This document shows positions 42,401-51,357 of a stretch of DNA of 64,000 nt, piece by piece; position 1 is the stretch's first letter; every line of letters starts with the position of its first letter. The notes under the pieces were generated by a model, which saw nothing but the letters and a program-made list of their open reading frames with translations, was not told where the DNA came from and made no database searches. Both the position numbers and the translations under genes were made by a program. Source of the stretch: Gracilimonas mengyeensis (GTDB lineage: Bacteria > Bacteroidota > Rhodothermia > Balneolales > Balneolaceae); contig NZ_FXTP01000007.1 of assembly GCF_900182705.1 (NCBI RefSeq), positions 1-64,000 on the forward strand, read 5' to 3'.

Positions 42401-43837
42401 GGTGAACATCTTGCCTTCAATGCCGGTCAGTGAAAGAATCGGGATAAACACAATCAGGATAATCACCTGCCCGAAGATAGCGGAGCGCATCATCCGGCTG
42501 GACGATTGAATGGTCAGCTCATCCACTTTGGCCGCCCGTTCAGCTCCGGTCAACTTCGAAAGCATACCTGATTTCGTTGTGAGCTGATACAGCGTGAATT
42601 CCACGATGATCACCGCTCCATCAATGATGATCCCAAAGTCAATGGCTCCGAGACTCATCAGGTTGGCCGATACCCCAAACAGGTTCATCATGCCCAGCGC
42701 AAATAACATGGACAATGGAATAACCGAAGCCACAATCAGGCCGGACCGGAAATTTCCGATCAATAGAACCAGTACAAAGATTACGATTAATCCACCAAGA
42801 ATCAGGTTTTCCGAAACGGTAGCAGTGGTTTCGCTGATAAGTTCAGTGCGGTCCAGAAATGGTGTAATCACCACCCCTTCCGGCAACGACTCCTGCACCT
42901 GTGCAATCCGTTCTTTGATACGGTCGATGACTTCATTGGTGTTTTCGCCTTTAAGCATCAGAAGCTGTCCGCCTACTTTCTCACCTTCGCCATTGGCAGT
43001 AATGGCTCCATATCTCACGGCATGACCATAGCCCACTTCAGCCACATCACCTATAATAACCGGAATGTTATTCTCCGTTTTGATGACGGTTTCGCGAATG
43101 TCATCCAGGGTTTGTACCTGCCCTTGGCCCCGAATAAAATATGTCTCCGAGCCTTTTTCGATGTAGCTTCCGCCGGTGTTTTCGTTATTTGCCTCCAGTG
43201 CATCATACACCTCTGTCAGCGTAATGTTCATGCTGCGTAACTTCTCAGGGTTCACAGCCACCTCGTACTGCTTCAGGTAACCGCCCCAGCTGTTAATCTC
43301 CACTACACCTTGTATACCGGATAACTGCCTGCGAACAATCCAGTCCTGAATAGACCGCAATTCCATGGCATCATAATGATCCGCATATTTCGGTTCCACA
43401 TCCAGGATGTACTGGTATATCTCACCCAATCCAGTGGTGATGGGAGCCATTTCCGGCGTTCCCATTTCGGCGGGAATTTCTTTTTCGGCCTTTTTAAGCT
43501 GTTCTGAAACCAATTGTCGGGGAAGATAGGTACCCATGTCTTCCTCAAAAACAATCGTGACAATGGAAAGACCGAGTTTGGATACCGACCGCATTTCCAC
43601 CACACCCGGGAGGTTGGCCATCGCCAGCTCCACCGGAAAGGTGATAAATTGTTCGACTTCCTGCGTAGCCAGGTTCGGGGAAGTAGTTATGACGCGCACC
43701 TGATTGTTGGTGATATCCGGTACGGCATCAATCGAAAGCTGTGTTAATGAATAAGTACCCCATGCAGCCAAAGCGATCGTCAGCAGACTAATAATCAGCT
43801 TATTCCGCACAGAATAGCGAATGATATTGTTAATCAT
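39479..43837 (-). CDS. CusA/CzcA-type heavy-metal RND pump fused to outer-membrane factor
   Basis: A 1452-residue protein made of two parts. Residues 1-1043 are a heavy-metal RND pump with 12 helices; the proton-relay helix reads GAIDFGIIIDGAVIIVE with D400, D406 and E413. From M1044 there is a new signal-peptide-like stretch (MNSPKIAAPIVLFFGLMLGA ... NVFAQ) and then a TolC/CusC-type outer-membrane factor of about 380 residues, rich in helical coils. Cation specificity (Cu/Ag or Co/Zn/Cd) cannot be called from sequence. Fused versions of this kind are known in Bacteroidota. It is followed by CusB and preceded by the small protein at 43956. Confidence 0.92.
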   Translation of the reverse strand: MINNIIRYSVRNKLIISLLTIALAAWGTYSLTQLSIDAVPDITNNQVRVITTSPNLATQEVEQFITFPVELAMANLPGVVEMRSVSKLGLSIVTIVFEEDMGTYLPRQLVSEQLKKAEKEIPAEMGTPEMAPITTGLGEIYQYILDVEPKYADHYDAMELRSIQDWIVRRQLSGIQGVVEINSWGGYLKQYEVAVNPEKLRSMNITLTEVYDALEANNENTGGSYIEKGSETYFIRGQGQVQTLDDIRETVIKTENNIPVIIGDVAEVGYGHAVRYGAITANGEGEKVGGQLLMLKGENTNEVIDRIKERIAQVQESLPEGVVITPFLDRTELISETTATVSENLILGGLIVIFVLVLLIGNFRSGLIVASVIPLSMLFALGMMNLFGVSANLMSLGAIDFGIIIDGAVIIVEFTLYQLTTKSGMLSKLTGAERAAKVDELTIQSSSRMMRSAIFGQVIILIVFIPILSLTGIEGKMFTPMALTFGFAMLGAMILCLTYVPMISSVLLKGDIKEKNGVSAKIMNFFNGIYEPTIRFALRRKSLVLGVAGALFISALIVFLRMGGEFIPQLDEGDFAIHPLVKPGTSLSQTIETNTRLEGILVNEFPDEVKQVVSRIGTGEVPNDPMSMEMSDIIIILHDKDQWTKVETKEELAEKMQEAMIVVPGVNFAFSQPIEMRFNELMTGVRSDVAIKIYGDDLDVLFEQGNEAAGIVGGIRGAADINVEQITGLPQMVVEYERNKIAQYGLAIEDVNQAIQTAFSGGKAGVVFEGERRFDLVVRLQEPYRQDIENLRDLYISLPNGNQVPLEQVATIGYREGPAQISRDDSRRRIVVGVNVRDRDVESLVNEIRLELENNLDLPAGYYITYGGAFENLQRAKDRLSIAVPIALGLIFLLLYFTFSSFKETLMVFTAIPLAAIGGVFALWIRGIPFSISAGVGFIALFGIAVLNGIILISFFKQLKEDGMKDIDERILQGTRQRLRPVLLTAFTDALGFLPMALSTSAGAEVQRPLATVVIGGLISATLLTLVVLPVLYRIFDEGVSWRMNSPKIAAPIVLFFGLMLGAHSNVFAQSVQEVTLDEAIESALQNNLNLKAAFERVRSQQTLSKSRIDIGDTELFYSRSEYDAEQGVGVESFGISQELPFPTEFINQKQVGNAEVDLQQAGLNLTKAELIKRVRKAYYQTAYGHQQLHILNELSEVYQQFMEAAELRYETGESGRLELTGAKSRYQNIQTEQMKAKAQLKQYYFELRRWTYAGDSAQIEQSSLEQLAQNFLNGMNDVRFDDNPKLSYLREQSNVAEAELGLQRSQWLPNLNLQYKRQEVAGTDGFYGIHIGLKVPLWFTAQHQRSKAARLESKAVSMEVEDYRFELQSRTKQLRSELVQLQEQVKFYQNEQNALAEELINTAQKSFEAGEINYLTYTNYLDEAIDIKQKYQQVLLEYLQQVAEWQYLNGQ

Positions 43838-43955
43838 GTCAGAGAGATGTAGAAATTGTGTGTTTAAAAGTGGATTGAATCAGACATAGGTTTCCCTGAT
43901 ATCAATCTTAGAAGAAGTGCAAGGCAGATAGTACACTGCCAGAAAAAGAAGGGTT

Positions 43956-44396
43956 TTAAATCAGAAGGCGAGTAATCCGGAGTGTATGCTGTGATTCCGG
44001 AGGTGGCAATGGGTGTTCCTGAAGAGTTATTGGCCGATGAGGACGCTCTGAGATATGGCTAAACCCGTCGCAGTCATTTCCATAGCTCACCGGAAGGTCG
44101 AAATCGGTGTCCTGCTTTTTAAAGGTCAGTGCCAGGTTATCAAAACAACAGGAGCTATGGAAAGAATGGGCGTCGTTTTCCTCATCCATGAGATGAAATC
44201 CATCGGCATTTTCATGATGATCGACCACTAATTCGAAACAACCTTCATCGGCATTAAACACCGAATAGATAGAATGGGACTCCGCAAAACCAAGAATCTT
44301 AACCGGCAGTACAATAGCCATCATCACCCACGAAAGGATAAATCCTGCTGTGGTGAGCCAATTAATTCTATGTATGTGTGAGCGAAAAAACTTCAT
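43956..44396 (-). CDS. Small membrane-anchored His/Cys-rich protein of the efflux operon
   Basis: A 146-residue protein with an N-terminal transmembrane helix (WLTTAGFILSWVMMAIVLPV) and an exported part rich in His, Cys and acidic residues (VVDHHENADGFHLMDEENDA, FHSSCCFDNLALTF). The proline-rich tail reads PHRPITLQEHPLPPPES. It directly precedes the CusA-type pump, so it is probably a metal sensor, chaperone or scavenger; no family is firmly recognised. Confidence 0.65.
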   Translation of the reverse strand: MKFFRSHIHRINWLTTAGFILSWVMMAIVLPVKILGFAESHSIYSVFNADEGCFELVVDHHENADGFHLMDEENDAHSFHSSCCFDNLALTFKKQDTDFDLPVSYGNDCDGFSHISERPHRPITLQEHPLPPPESQHTLRITRLLI

Positions 44397-44597
44397 TGCG
44401 CGTAATGGTAAGCATATTTTCGATGCAGGGCAACGGATTGAGGTGTTTCGCTAAGTAAAACTCAAAGAGGGATGTAAGACGGCGCCGAAGGCATGGTGTT
44501 TTATGTAATTGTTATCATAGCATCTGAAAACATTCTTTCATTGAACGAAATATCCAGCATATTGCTATGAAAGCGTTCTCTCCAGAAAAAACAAATT

Positions 44598-44710
44598 GAG
44601 CTTCCCGGAAGTTACCGACTTGCGAATTTTGTTCACCATAAAATGGCCTCCAGGGCTTTAAACAGGGGGGCGAAAGGTTATCGCTTCGAAATTGACTGGG
44701 TAAAACTGCT
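44598..44710. repeat. Repeat family E, copy 2
   Basis: GAGCTTCCCGGAAGTTACC at the start, and GAAATTGACTGGGTAAAACTG at the end, matching 36089-36202. Lies in the 375-bp gap between the small metal protein and DUF6567 gene; the rest of that gap shows nothing else. Confidence 0.65.
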
Positions 44711-44770
44711 TGAAAGGTTCCATTCGTAATTGAATGGAACCTATTATTCATAGCACTATATCTACTTAAT

Positions 44771-45184
44771 TTATTCAAACTCGATGATATCAGCGGTAAT
44801 GGAAACCGATGCTTTTGTATAAACTATAAAGTTCGCCGTGTTGGAGTCATATTGAATGTTAATAAGCGCCAGTTTTCTCCCTTCTATCGATTCCCCTTGT
44901 TTTTCGAAGTTATCCCAAAGCGATTCACGAGCTTCTTTATATAACATTTTATTTCCATCAAGAGGAATTAAACCTATAGAATTAGTGGCAACGCCCCATG
45001 AATAACTGGCTCCAAATAAATTCGATGTTTCAGATGAGCCTGTAACGTTTTTAGCCACAATAGTATAGTTTCCTTCTTTTAGTTGAACCTCGGTACTATT
45101 AGACGCCATAAACATACCTGCGTTTCCACATCCAGTAAGCAGAAATGCCACGGCCAAAAGAATGATAAATGAATAAGATTTCAT
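44771..45184 (-). CDS. DUF6567 family lipoprotein
   Basis: A 137-residue lipoprotein with signal MKSYSFIILLAVAFLLTGC (lipobox LTGC). The mature part has STEVQLKEGNYTIVAKNVTG and ASYSWGVATNSIG, and then REDSLW... rewritten here as YKEARESLWDNF, matching DUF6567. Role unknown. It follows the NAD(P)-binding protein at a spacing of 10 bp and is likely co-transcribed. An in-frame start at 45205 overlaps that gene and adds MKNNLIN; 45184 fits a lipoprotein better. Confidence 0.8.
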   Translation of the reverse strand: MKSYSFIILLAVAFLLTGCGNAGMFMASNSTEVQLKEGNYTIVAKNVTGSSETSNLFGASYSWGVATNSIGLIPLDGNKMLYKEARESLWDNFEKQGESIEGRKLALINIQYDSNTANFIVYTKASVSITADIIEFE

Positions 45185-45194
45185 ATTGATAAGA

Positions 45195-46070
45195 TTATTT
45201 TTCATTGGATTGTTGTTTTATTTGTTGTACTTCTTGTTTAAAAAAATCCTGTAAGCGATGAGTACCGTAGCGGGTTGCAATATTGTCGCGCGCCATAAGT
45301 GTGAGAAAGTATTCAAGCGGTCCAAATCTTTGCTCGGGTAGAAAAATCTTAGCTGTTTTTAGTATCAATAACCTGATCCAGCCCGGAAGGTGAACAATGC
45401 CAGCCGGTTTATTCCACGCGCATAAAGCCATTTCTGCTATCTCATTTTGAGTGAGAATATCTGGTCCGCCTACCACTATCACTTTTTCTTTCTGCGCAAT
45501 AGCCCGTACACACACTTCCGCAAGGTCAGCACCATGGATAGGGTTTAGCTTTAACTCTCCATTCCCAAACAACACCACCCTTCCTTTTTCAGCCATGTAA
45601 AGCACATCCCGCAAATCTGAAAAAAATCCATTGGGTCGGATGACGGTATATTCTAATCCCGAGGCTTTAAGGACATCTACGAACCGTTCCTTAGCTTCGG
45701 TAATCTTAAGGTGGCGCAGCTTGTCTCCGTCTATAACAGATACACATATAAATTTTCTAACCCCGGCTCGTTCTGCTTCCTGCAATAAGTTCACATTTGC
45801 CTGGTAATCGACATCCATATAGGTGAGGCCGTCTTTCTGCCGGGTGATACCAACGGTTGATATCACTGTCTCAACATCTTTAAAAACACCACTTAGTGTT
45901 TCCGGCTGCGTTACTTCAGCCTGAACTATCTTGATATTTCGGTGTTTCAGATCTTTCAACTTTTCTGAAGCCCGAACCAAAGCTACAGCTGGTATCTTCC
46001 AGTTATCCAGTTCTTCTAGTATATATTTGCCGAGATAGCCACTGGCTCCGACAACTAATATTTTTGTCAT
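45195..46070 (-). CDS. NmrA/SDR-a-like NAD(P)-binding protein
   Basis: A 291-residue atypical SDR from the ATG giving MTKILVVGASGYLGKYILEE. The GASGYLG glycine motif is at about 8-14. VISTVGITRQKDGLTYMDVD, YTVIRPNGFFSDLRDVL and the C-terminal helical section match the NAD(P)H-binding family that includes NmrA and complex-I assembly-type proteins. There is no YxxxK pair, so enzyme activity is doubtful. The frame is open upstream to 46118 but that start has no family support. Confidence 0.85.
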   Translation of the reverse strand: MTKILVVGASGYLGKYILEELDNWKIPAVALVRASEKLKDLKHRNIKIVQAEVTQPETLSGVFKDVETVISTVGITRQKDGLTYMDVDYQANVNLLQEAERAGVRKFICVSVIDGDKLRHLKITEAKERFVDVLKASGLEYTVIRPNGFFSDLRDVLYMAEKGRVVLFGNGELKLNPIHGADLAEVCVRAIAQKEKVIVVGGPDILTQNEIAEMALCAWNKPAGIVHLPGWIRLLILKTAKIFLPEQRFGPLEYFLTLMARDNIATRYGTHRLQDFFKQEVQQIKQQSNEK

Positions 46071-46237
46071 GGTGCATTTCTTTTGATTGCGAAGCCAATA
46101 TCTACAGGTTTGATGCACTAATCGTACGGAATGATATTTTCGGCGCTTTTATGAGATCCCGGACTTTTTAGAGAAGAGAAAGGCTGCCTGCAAAAGAATG
46201 AGAACAATGAATTGAAACAGTAGCAGCATCTTATTGT

Positions 46238-46509
46238 AACGTGAGTTCGAGATAAAGTTTTGATATTAAATAGTTGCTCCGGCCTTTAGGCCGGTAGATA
46301 GATGCAAATAAAACAAAGCTTTGCCCCATTTTTTTTGCTTAAATTTTGATTCAAAGCTTTGGCAATACCGACTTTTAAGCTTGTAGAGACCAACCCTCGG
46401 TACACATAATAGCTCACAAACCATCTGTGACTCGGGTTAATAGTTTCAATGCTGCTTTTCCACCGGCCTGAAGGCCGGAGCAATTGAGCTCTTATCTCGA
46501 ACTCAGGTT
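46238..46509. repeat. Repeat family G with 18-bp inverted ends (MITE-like)
   Basis: Left end AACGTGAGTTCGAGATAA (46238-46255) and right end TTATCTCGAACTCAGGTT (46492-46509) are inverse at 17 of 18 positions. Inner blocks TTGCTCCGGCCTTTAGGCC and CCGGCCTGAAGGCCGGAGCAA are also inverse. About 270 bp without an evident gene, in the 582-bp gap before the regulator. The second copy is 33525-33650. Confidence 0.7.
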
Positions 46510-46652
46510 ATTTTATACTTCCATATTAATAATGCTAACCTCTTTGCAGGATAATGACAAAAAGTGATCCCTTTTTTTTGAGAAGAGCAAGGAATTGCAA
46601 ACGAAGATTCTGTTGCCGATTGATACTCTGTAGGGGCTTAGAATCAAGTCTC

Positions 46653-48458
46653 TTACTTATGCTCCTTCAACCACTTGCGTGGGGTAATGCCAGTTTTCTT
46701 TTTGAAGTAATCATTGAAAGTGGATTTAGAATTAAATCCGCTTTCGAAAGCTAAACCCAATAAGGTGAAATTCTTATTAGCGGGATCCAGCGCCTTCTGC
46801 TTAAAACACTCCAGCCGGAAATTATTAACATAATCGTTGAAGCTTACCCCCACCTGGTCGTTCAGCATCCATGAGAGTTTATTGGGGTGAAGTCCGGCTT
46901 CATCAGCCAGGGTTCTTAGAGATAATCCCGTATCTAAATAGCGTGCATCCTTTTGCATCAACTGGTCGAGTTTCTCCAGAGCCATGTCGATCTCTGCAGT
47001 CTGCATCAATGCTCTGCCATCAACCTCATTCTTTCTCTGCGCACTTCCGTTACTCAGCTCCTTTCCTGAACGTTTGTTGGGTAAGCGGGAAGGTTCGAAT
47101 GTTTTTGTGACCAATGCTTTAAAACCATCTGTTTCCCTAATGTTGTCAAGAAAAGGGCGGCTGAGGAAGTTTGCAAACTGACCTCTTTTATCTGCTACAG
47201 CTCCATCAAGGAGTTTCATTGCTTTGTCTTGGTCCCCAAATTGCGCATATAATAATAAAGGCCAGGGCGTAATTGTAAAACCTTCCTCATTTACAACTTC
47301 ATCTATATCCTCACGCTTGATACCATGATCGCTGGGTTGATGAGTTAATTTATATAACATCTCACATGATCTCGGAGAATCGGTCAATAGTGTATTATTA
47401 AGATACACCTCCAGAGCCTCTTTTCTTTTTAGTTTGATAAGATTTAGATGCTTTATCGTGATAGCATGGGTAAAACCGGGGTCGATCTGAAGAGCTTTTT
47501 CTGTACTTGCAAGAGCTGATTCATAATCTTCCTGCAAGTAATGAATATTTGCTTTGGTAAAATGATGATTGGGAGAAAGAGGATCCAGTTGAAGGATATG
47601 TTTGGTATGATCCATGGCTTCATCGAACCAGCCAATGGCCGTATATAATTCAGCTAATCCCTCCTCAGCTTCCGTATAGGATGGATTTAAAGTCATGGAT
47701 TTGAGATACTGCTTTTCTGCTTCCCGGTAATTCCAATGCCCCCAAAATTCGAGTGTTGCTTTGCTGTAGTACCCCAGAAATGACTGTTCGTCGATCTCAA
47801 ATCCCCGGTCTATATAATCAGCTACCAAATCAAGTGAGGCCATATTTGGGGTCCATGATCCAAACATAGAATGGCAGTAACCCGCTCCAAAATAGGGCCA
47901 GGAAAATCCCGGATCCATCTCTATACATTGTGGATAAAACTGCATTGCATTTCCAATCCCCACACTATCCCATCGCAAATGATTATATCGCGCTTTTAAG
48001 TAGAGATTATAGGCCTGAATATTTTGAGTGGGCACATCCACCAGGTGTTCTCCTATTTCCAGGTGGCCAAAATTTTCCCTGATTTGTTCCGCAATAGCTA
48101 AACTGATCTCATCCTGAAGCTCAAAGATATCCTCAATATCACGATCAAAACGACCCGACCATATTTGAAATCCATCGGTCGTTTGTATCAGCTGAGCAGA
48201 GATCCTGACTCTCTTTTTTGACTTACGTACACTCCCCTCCAATACCGTAGACACACCCAGCTGATTACCAATATGACGCACATCCATATGCCGCCCTTTG
48301 AACGCAAAAGAAGAAGTTCTCGCAGTAACTTTTAAACCCTGAATCCGGGTCAATGCATTAATGATATCTTCGGTAATGCCATCACTGAAATATTCATTTT
48401 CAGGATCTGAACTGAGGTTCAGAAATGGCAGAATAGCTATGGATTTGTTATCGATCAA
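46653..48458 (-). CDS. TolB/FlgO-like, TPR and AraC fusion regulator, second copy
   Basis: A 601-residue paralogue of the protein at 18000, with the same three parts: TolB-like domain (SIAILPFLNLSSDPENEYFS), TPR region (about 160-360, AEEGLAELYTAIGWFDEAMD) and AraC-type HTH at the end (FESGFNSKSTFNDYFKKKTG). The start appears to be TTG at 48458, aligning with the ATG of the paralogue; no nearby ATG fits. Its direct targets are unknown. The divergent OMP gene begins at 48749. Confidence 0.86.
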   Translation of the reverse strand: MIDNKSIAILPFLNLSSDPENEYFSDGITEDIINALTRIQGLKVTARTSSFAFKGRHMDVRHIGNQLGVSTVLEGSVRKSKKRVRISAQLIQTTDGFQIWSGRFDRDIEDIFELQDEISLAIAEQIRENFGHLEIGEHLVDVPTQNIQAYNLYLKARYNHLRWDSVGIGNAMQFYPQCIEMDPGFSWPYFGAGYCHSMFGSWTPNMASLDLVADYIDRGFEIDEQSFLGYYSKATLEFWGHWNYREAEKQYLKSMTLNPSYTEAEEGLAELYTAIGWFDEAMDHTKHILQLDPLSPNHHFTKANIHYLQEDYESALASTEKALQIDPGFTHAITIKHLNLIKLKRKEALEVYLNNTLLTDSPRSCEMLYKLTHQPSDHGIKREDIDEVVNEEGFTITPWPLLLYAQFGDQDKAMKLLDGAVADKRGQFANFLSRPFLDNIRETDGFKALVTKTFEPSRLPNKRSGKELSNGSAQRKNEVDGRALMQTAEIDMALEKLDQLMQKDARYLDTGLSLRTLADEAGLHPNKLSWMLNDQVGVSFNDYVNNFRLECFKQKALDPANKNFTLLGLAFESGFNSKSTFNDYFKKKTGITPRKWLKEHK

Positions 48459-48748
48459 AGATAAAGTAGGTGTTTAAGTACTACCCGTTATTCATATATA
48501 CAGGAAGAAGATATAAAATCATGGGAATAAAGGAATAGAAAAGAAAACTTTAGACTGTAGGTACTACTTGTAATCTTTAGGTTGGCAACATCCAATATCT
48601 CATCAGTAGGTCCGCAATTTCATTTCAGGACGATAGCCTCTCTCCTTCTCCCGATCATTGAGCTGTCGATTCGATAAAGTGGATTTTCTAAGACTAAATC
48701 TATCGACAAATATCAAATCACCCATTTAACCGAATAACATTCAGAACA

Positions 48749-49399
48749 ATGAAAAACCTACTGATTATTGTTTTTACACTTGCCTCATTGAGTGCCTTTG
48801 CTCAAACTAACTTACCAGAGGGTAAAGAAACTGAAGTAGCCCATAAATACAGGGTAAGTTTACCTTATTTCATTATTACAGATCCTATCGGAGATTCCTG
48901 GGACGATCGACAAAACGTTCAAATGATTGAACTTCATATAAAACGCAACTTAGATGATAAAAACATCATTGGATTAAAATTTGCCACCTGGCGATTGTTT
49001 CAACCCATGGGAATCACCTGGTGGGATGGTCTTTTAGATAAGCTTGAGACAGAAAGTGAATTCTATCCGGGACATGTTCGGGAAACCGGAATCGGAATTA
49101 GCTATCAACGCATGTTATGGAAAGGGTTATTTGCAACGGTTGAAGTTCTACCTCAACATCAAACCTACTTGGATTTAGACGGTAATAAAGTTGGAAATGG
49201 TTTTAAAGTATATAATTCCTATCACTTGGGATATCATATCTCAATCGGTAAGAAAAAACGATTTTTCATAGAACCTCAGGTTCATAGTCAGCACTGGATG
49301 TTTGAGACGAAGGCTCCTGAAGGATTTAAGGAGCTGGACGATAAATGGAGAAATTATTTCCTGTTTGAGCCCAATATATACGTAGGGTTTAATTTCTAA
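48749..49399 (+). CDS. Predicted outer-membrane protein
   Basis: A 216-residue protein with a signal peptide (MKNLLIIVFTLASLSAFAQ) and a series of amphipathic strands. It ends in NIYVGFNF with the terminal phenylalanine of outer-membrane barrels. Segments TWRLFQPMGITWWDGLLDKL and KGLFATVEVLPQHQTYLDLD are reminiscent of porin-like or acyl-acceptor barrels, but no family is certain. It is divergent from the regulator at 46653 and first of a plus-strand group with the hydrolase and MDR. Confidence 0.7.
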   Translation: MKNLLIIVFTLASLSAFAQTNLPEGKETEVAHKYRVSLPYFIITDPIGDSWDDRQNVQMIELHIKRNLDDKNIIGLKFATWRLFQPMGITWWDGLLDKLETESEFYPGHVRETGIGISYQRMLWKGLFATVEVLPQHQTYLDLDGNKVGNGFKVYNSYHLGYHISIGKKKRFFIEPQVHSQHWMFETKAPEGFKELDDKWRNYFLFEPNIYVGFNF

Positions 49400-49475
49400 A
49401 GTATAGCTGCCTTGCAGCAGCAGTAGGATAAGCCCAAAAAATAACTCTACAAACAAAGACTCATAACCTGATACT

Positions 49476-50321
49476 ATGTTCAAATCAAAAAAAGGAAAGA
49501 AGGAAATACTTCATCTCTACGACAAAAAATTGAAAAGCCTTAATCTAGATTTTGAGTATTTAACGATACAAACCAGTTTTGGAAAGACCAATATCATAGC
49601 TACGGGAGATTCTGAGAACCCGCCGATAATACTTGTTCATGGTTCGAATGGCTGTGCCCCTGTCGCTCTCGAGACCTATGCTAATCTGTATAAGAAATTC
49701 AGAGTTTTTGCGGTGGATGTTCTGGCTCAACCTAATAAAAGTGCCCAGAATCGCCTGAGTATGAAAGATGATTCCTATGGAAAATGGATGAATGAAATCA
49801 TCGCTGACCTAAAGATTGAATCCGTAACTATGGCCGGATTCTCTTTTGGAGGATTGATCATTCTTAAAACGCTGGAATACGATGAGAATAACATCAAAGA
49901 AGTGGTTCTCTCAGCCCCCGCTTATATCGTAAATGGAAATCCATTGAAGGCCATATTCGAAGTGTTCATACCGATGAAGATGTACATGAAGACTAAAAAA
50001 GTAAAGTATGTTGAGAAGTTTTTATCCCATCTATTTACCGATCGGGATGATTTTGCTATTGAATTTCTTTCCAAAGTCTTTTTAGAGTTTGAAATGGACT
50101 TTACCCCGGTTCCGGTCATTGATGCTAAAAAAGCCGGAGAAATCACAACTCCCATTACCCTGTTCGCAGCTCAAAACGACATCCTGTTTCCCGGAAATAA
50201 AATGATAAAGCGGGCAGAAAAGATATTTCCGTCTCTGAAAAAAAGTACGCTTTTGGAACACTCAAAACATGTCCAAAACCAGGAACAGAATGAACGAATT
50301 GAACGGGAGATCATGAGATAA
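49476..50321 (+). CDS. Alpha/beta hydrolase
   Basis: A 281-residue hydrolase with a full catalytic triad: S123 in GFSFGG, D235 in AAQNDILFPG and H265 near the C-terminus (HSKHVQ). The oxyanion strand is ILVHGSNGC. No signal peptide, so cytoplasmic. Substrate unknown; esterase, lactonase or C-C hydrolase activity is possible. It lies in line with an OMP and an MDR, likely one transcript, though the gaps are 76 and 78 bp. Confidence 0.87.
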   Translation: MFKSKKGKKEILHLYDKKLKSLNLDFEYLTIQTSFGKTNIIATGDSENPPIILVHGSNGCAPVALETYANLYKKFRVFAVDVLAQPNKSAQNRLSMKDDSYGKWMNEIIADLKIESVTMAGFSFGGLIILKTLEYDENNIKEVVLSAPAYIVNGNPLKAIFEVFIPMKMYMKTKKVKYVEKFLSHLFTDRDDFAIEFLSKVFLEFEMDFTPVPVIDAKKAGEITTPITLFAAQNDILFPGNKMIKRAEKIFPSLKKSTLLEHSKHVQNQEQNERIEREIMR

Positions 50322-50399
50322 GGAGCACTTGGTACAATAAGATGCACCCGAAAAGACTACTCAGGTTACTCTAAACGGGCTCAATAAAAAGAAACAATT

Positions 50400-51338
50400 A
50401 TGAAAGCCATTAAATGTTTGAAATACGGAGGTTCTGAAAACCTGGTACTGGCAGATGTTGAACAACCAAACCCGAAAAGCAATGAGGTGCTGATAAAAAT
50501 TAAAGCTACCTCAGTCACCACCAGTGATGTACTCATACGAAGATTGGATGAGCCGCTCATTCCAAAATTTATACTTCAAATCATCTTTGGTTTTGGGAAA
50601 CCACGCAACCCCATTTTGGGGATGGTATCATCCGGACAAGTGGTAGCAAAGGGCGAAAAAGTAACCTCCTTTCAGATTGGTGATGAAGTATTTGCCTACG
50701 GTTCTGTTTCGACTACTAATCACCGCTTTGGGTCTTATGCAGAGTATATATGCCTGCCCGAAGACTGGAATATCGCCCTGAAACCGGCCAACATCAGTCA
50801 TAATGAGGCTGCCGCGGCTCCCTATGGCGGCTTACTCGCTATGCATCTATTGAGCAAAACCTCCATTCAGAAAGGCGATGAACTCTTAATCTACGGGGCT
50901 TCAGGCAGTATTGGGACCATGGCAGTGCAATTAGCCAAAATTGCCGGCGCAAACGTAATCGCTGTTTGTAGCGGCAAAAACGTTGACCTGGTCAAATCGC
51001 TGGGCAGTGATCTTGTGATTGATTACACCTTGCAGGGCGCTGAAAAACAGTTATCCACTTATAAATATGTACTGGACGCAGTCGGAAACTCAAAGTCCTC
51101 ACTACTTAAAGAAAAAAGCAAAAAGGCCTTAAATGTAAATGGTATATACATATCCATTGATACCGGTGTACCTAAAACCCTCAGAAGTGCTTTTATACAA
51201 TTGAAAAACTACCTCGCAGCAGGGAAAATCAAACCGGTAATTGACAGAGTCTTCCCATTAGAAAAAATGGCCGAAGCCCACGATTATGTTGAGCTCGGGC
51301 ATAAGCGGGGTAATGTCATCATAAGTATCTCCCTTTGA
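50400..51338 (+). CDS. NAD(P)-dependent quinone oxidoreductase-like MDR, second copy
   Basis: A 312-residue zinc-free MDR like the one at 15806. It has EVLIKIKATSVTTSDVLIRR, the nucleotide site LIYGASGSIGTMAVQLAKIA and AGKIKPVIDRVFPLEKMAEA at the C-terminus. It could reduce quinones or enones. Repeat D with a terminator follows. It probably shares a transcript with the hydrolase. Confidence 0.9.
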   Translation: MKAIKCLKYGGSENLVLADVEQPNPKSNEVLIKIKATSVTTSDVLIRRLDEPLIPKFILQIIFGFGKPRNPILGMVSSGQVVAKGEKVTSFQIGDEVFAYGSVSTTNHRFGSYAEYICLPEDWNIALKPANISHNEAAAAPYGGLLAMHLLSKTSIQKGDELLIYGASGSIGTMAVQLAKIAGANVIAVCSGKNVDLVKSLGSDLVIDYTLQGAEKQLSTYKYVLDAVGNSKSSLLKEKSKKALNVNGIYISIDTGVPKTLRSAFIQLKNYLAAGKIKPVIDRVFPLEKMAEAHDYVELGHKRGNVIISISL

Positions 51339-51357
51339 CCTATCTGACATAAACAAA

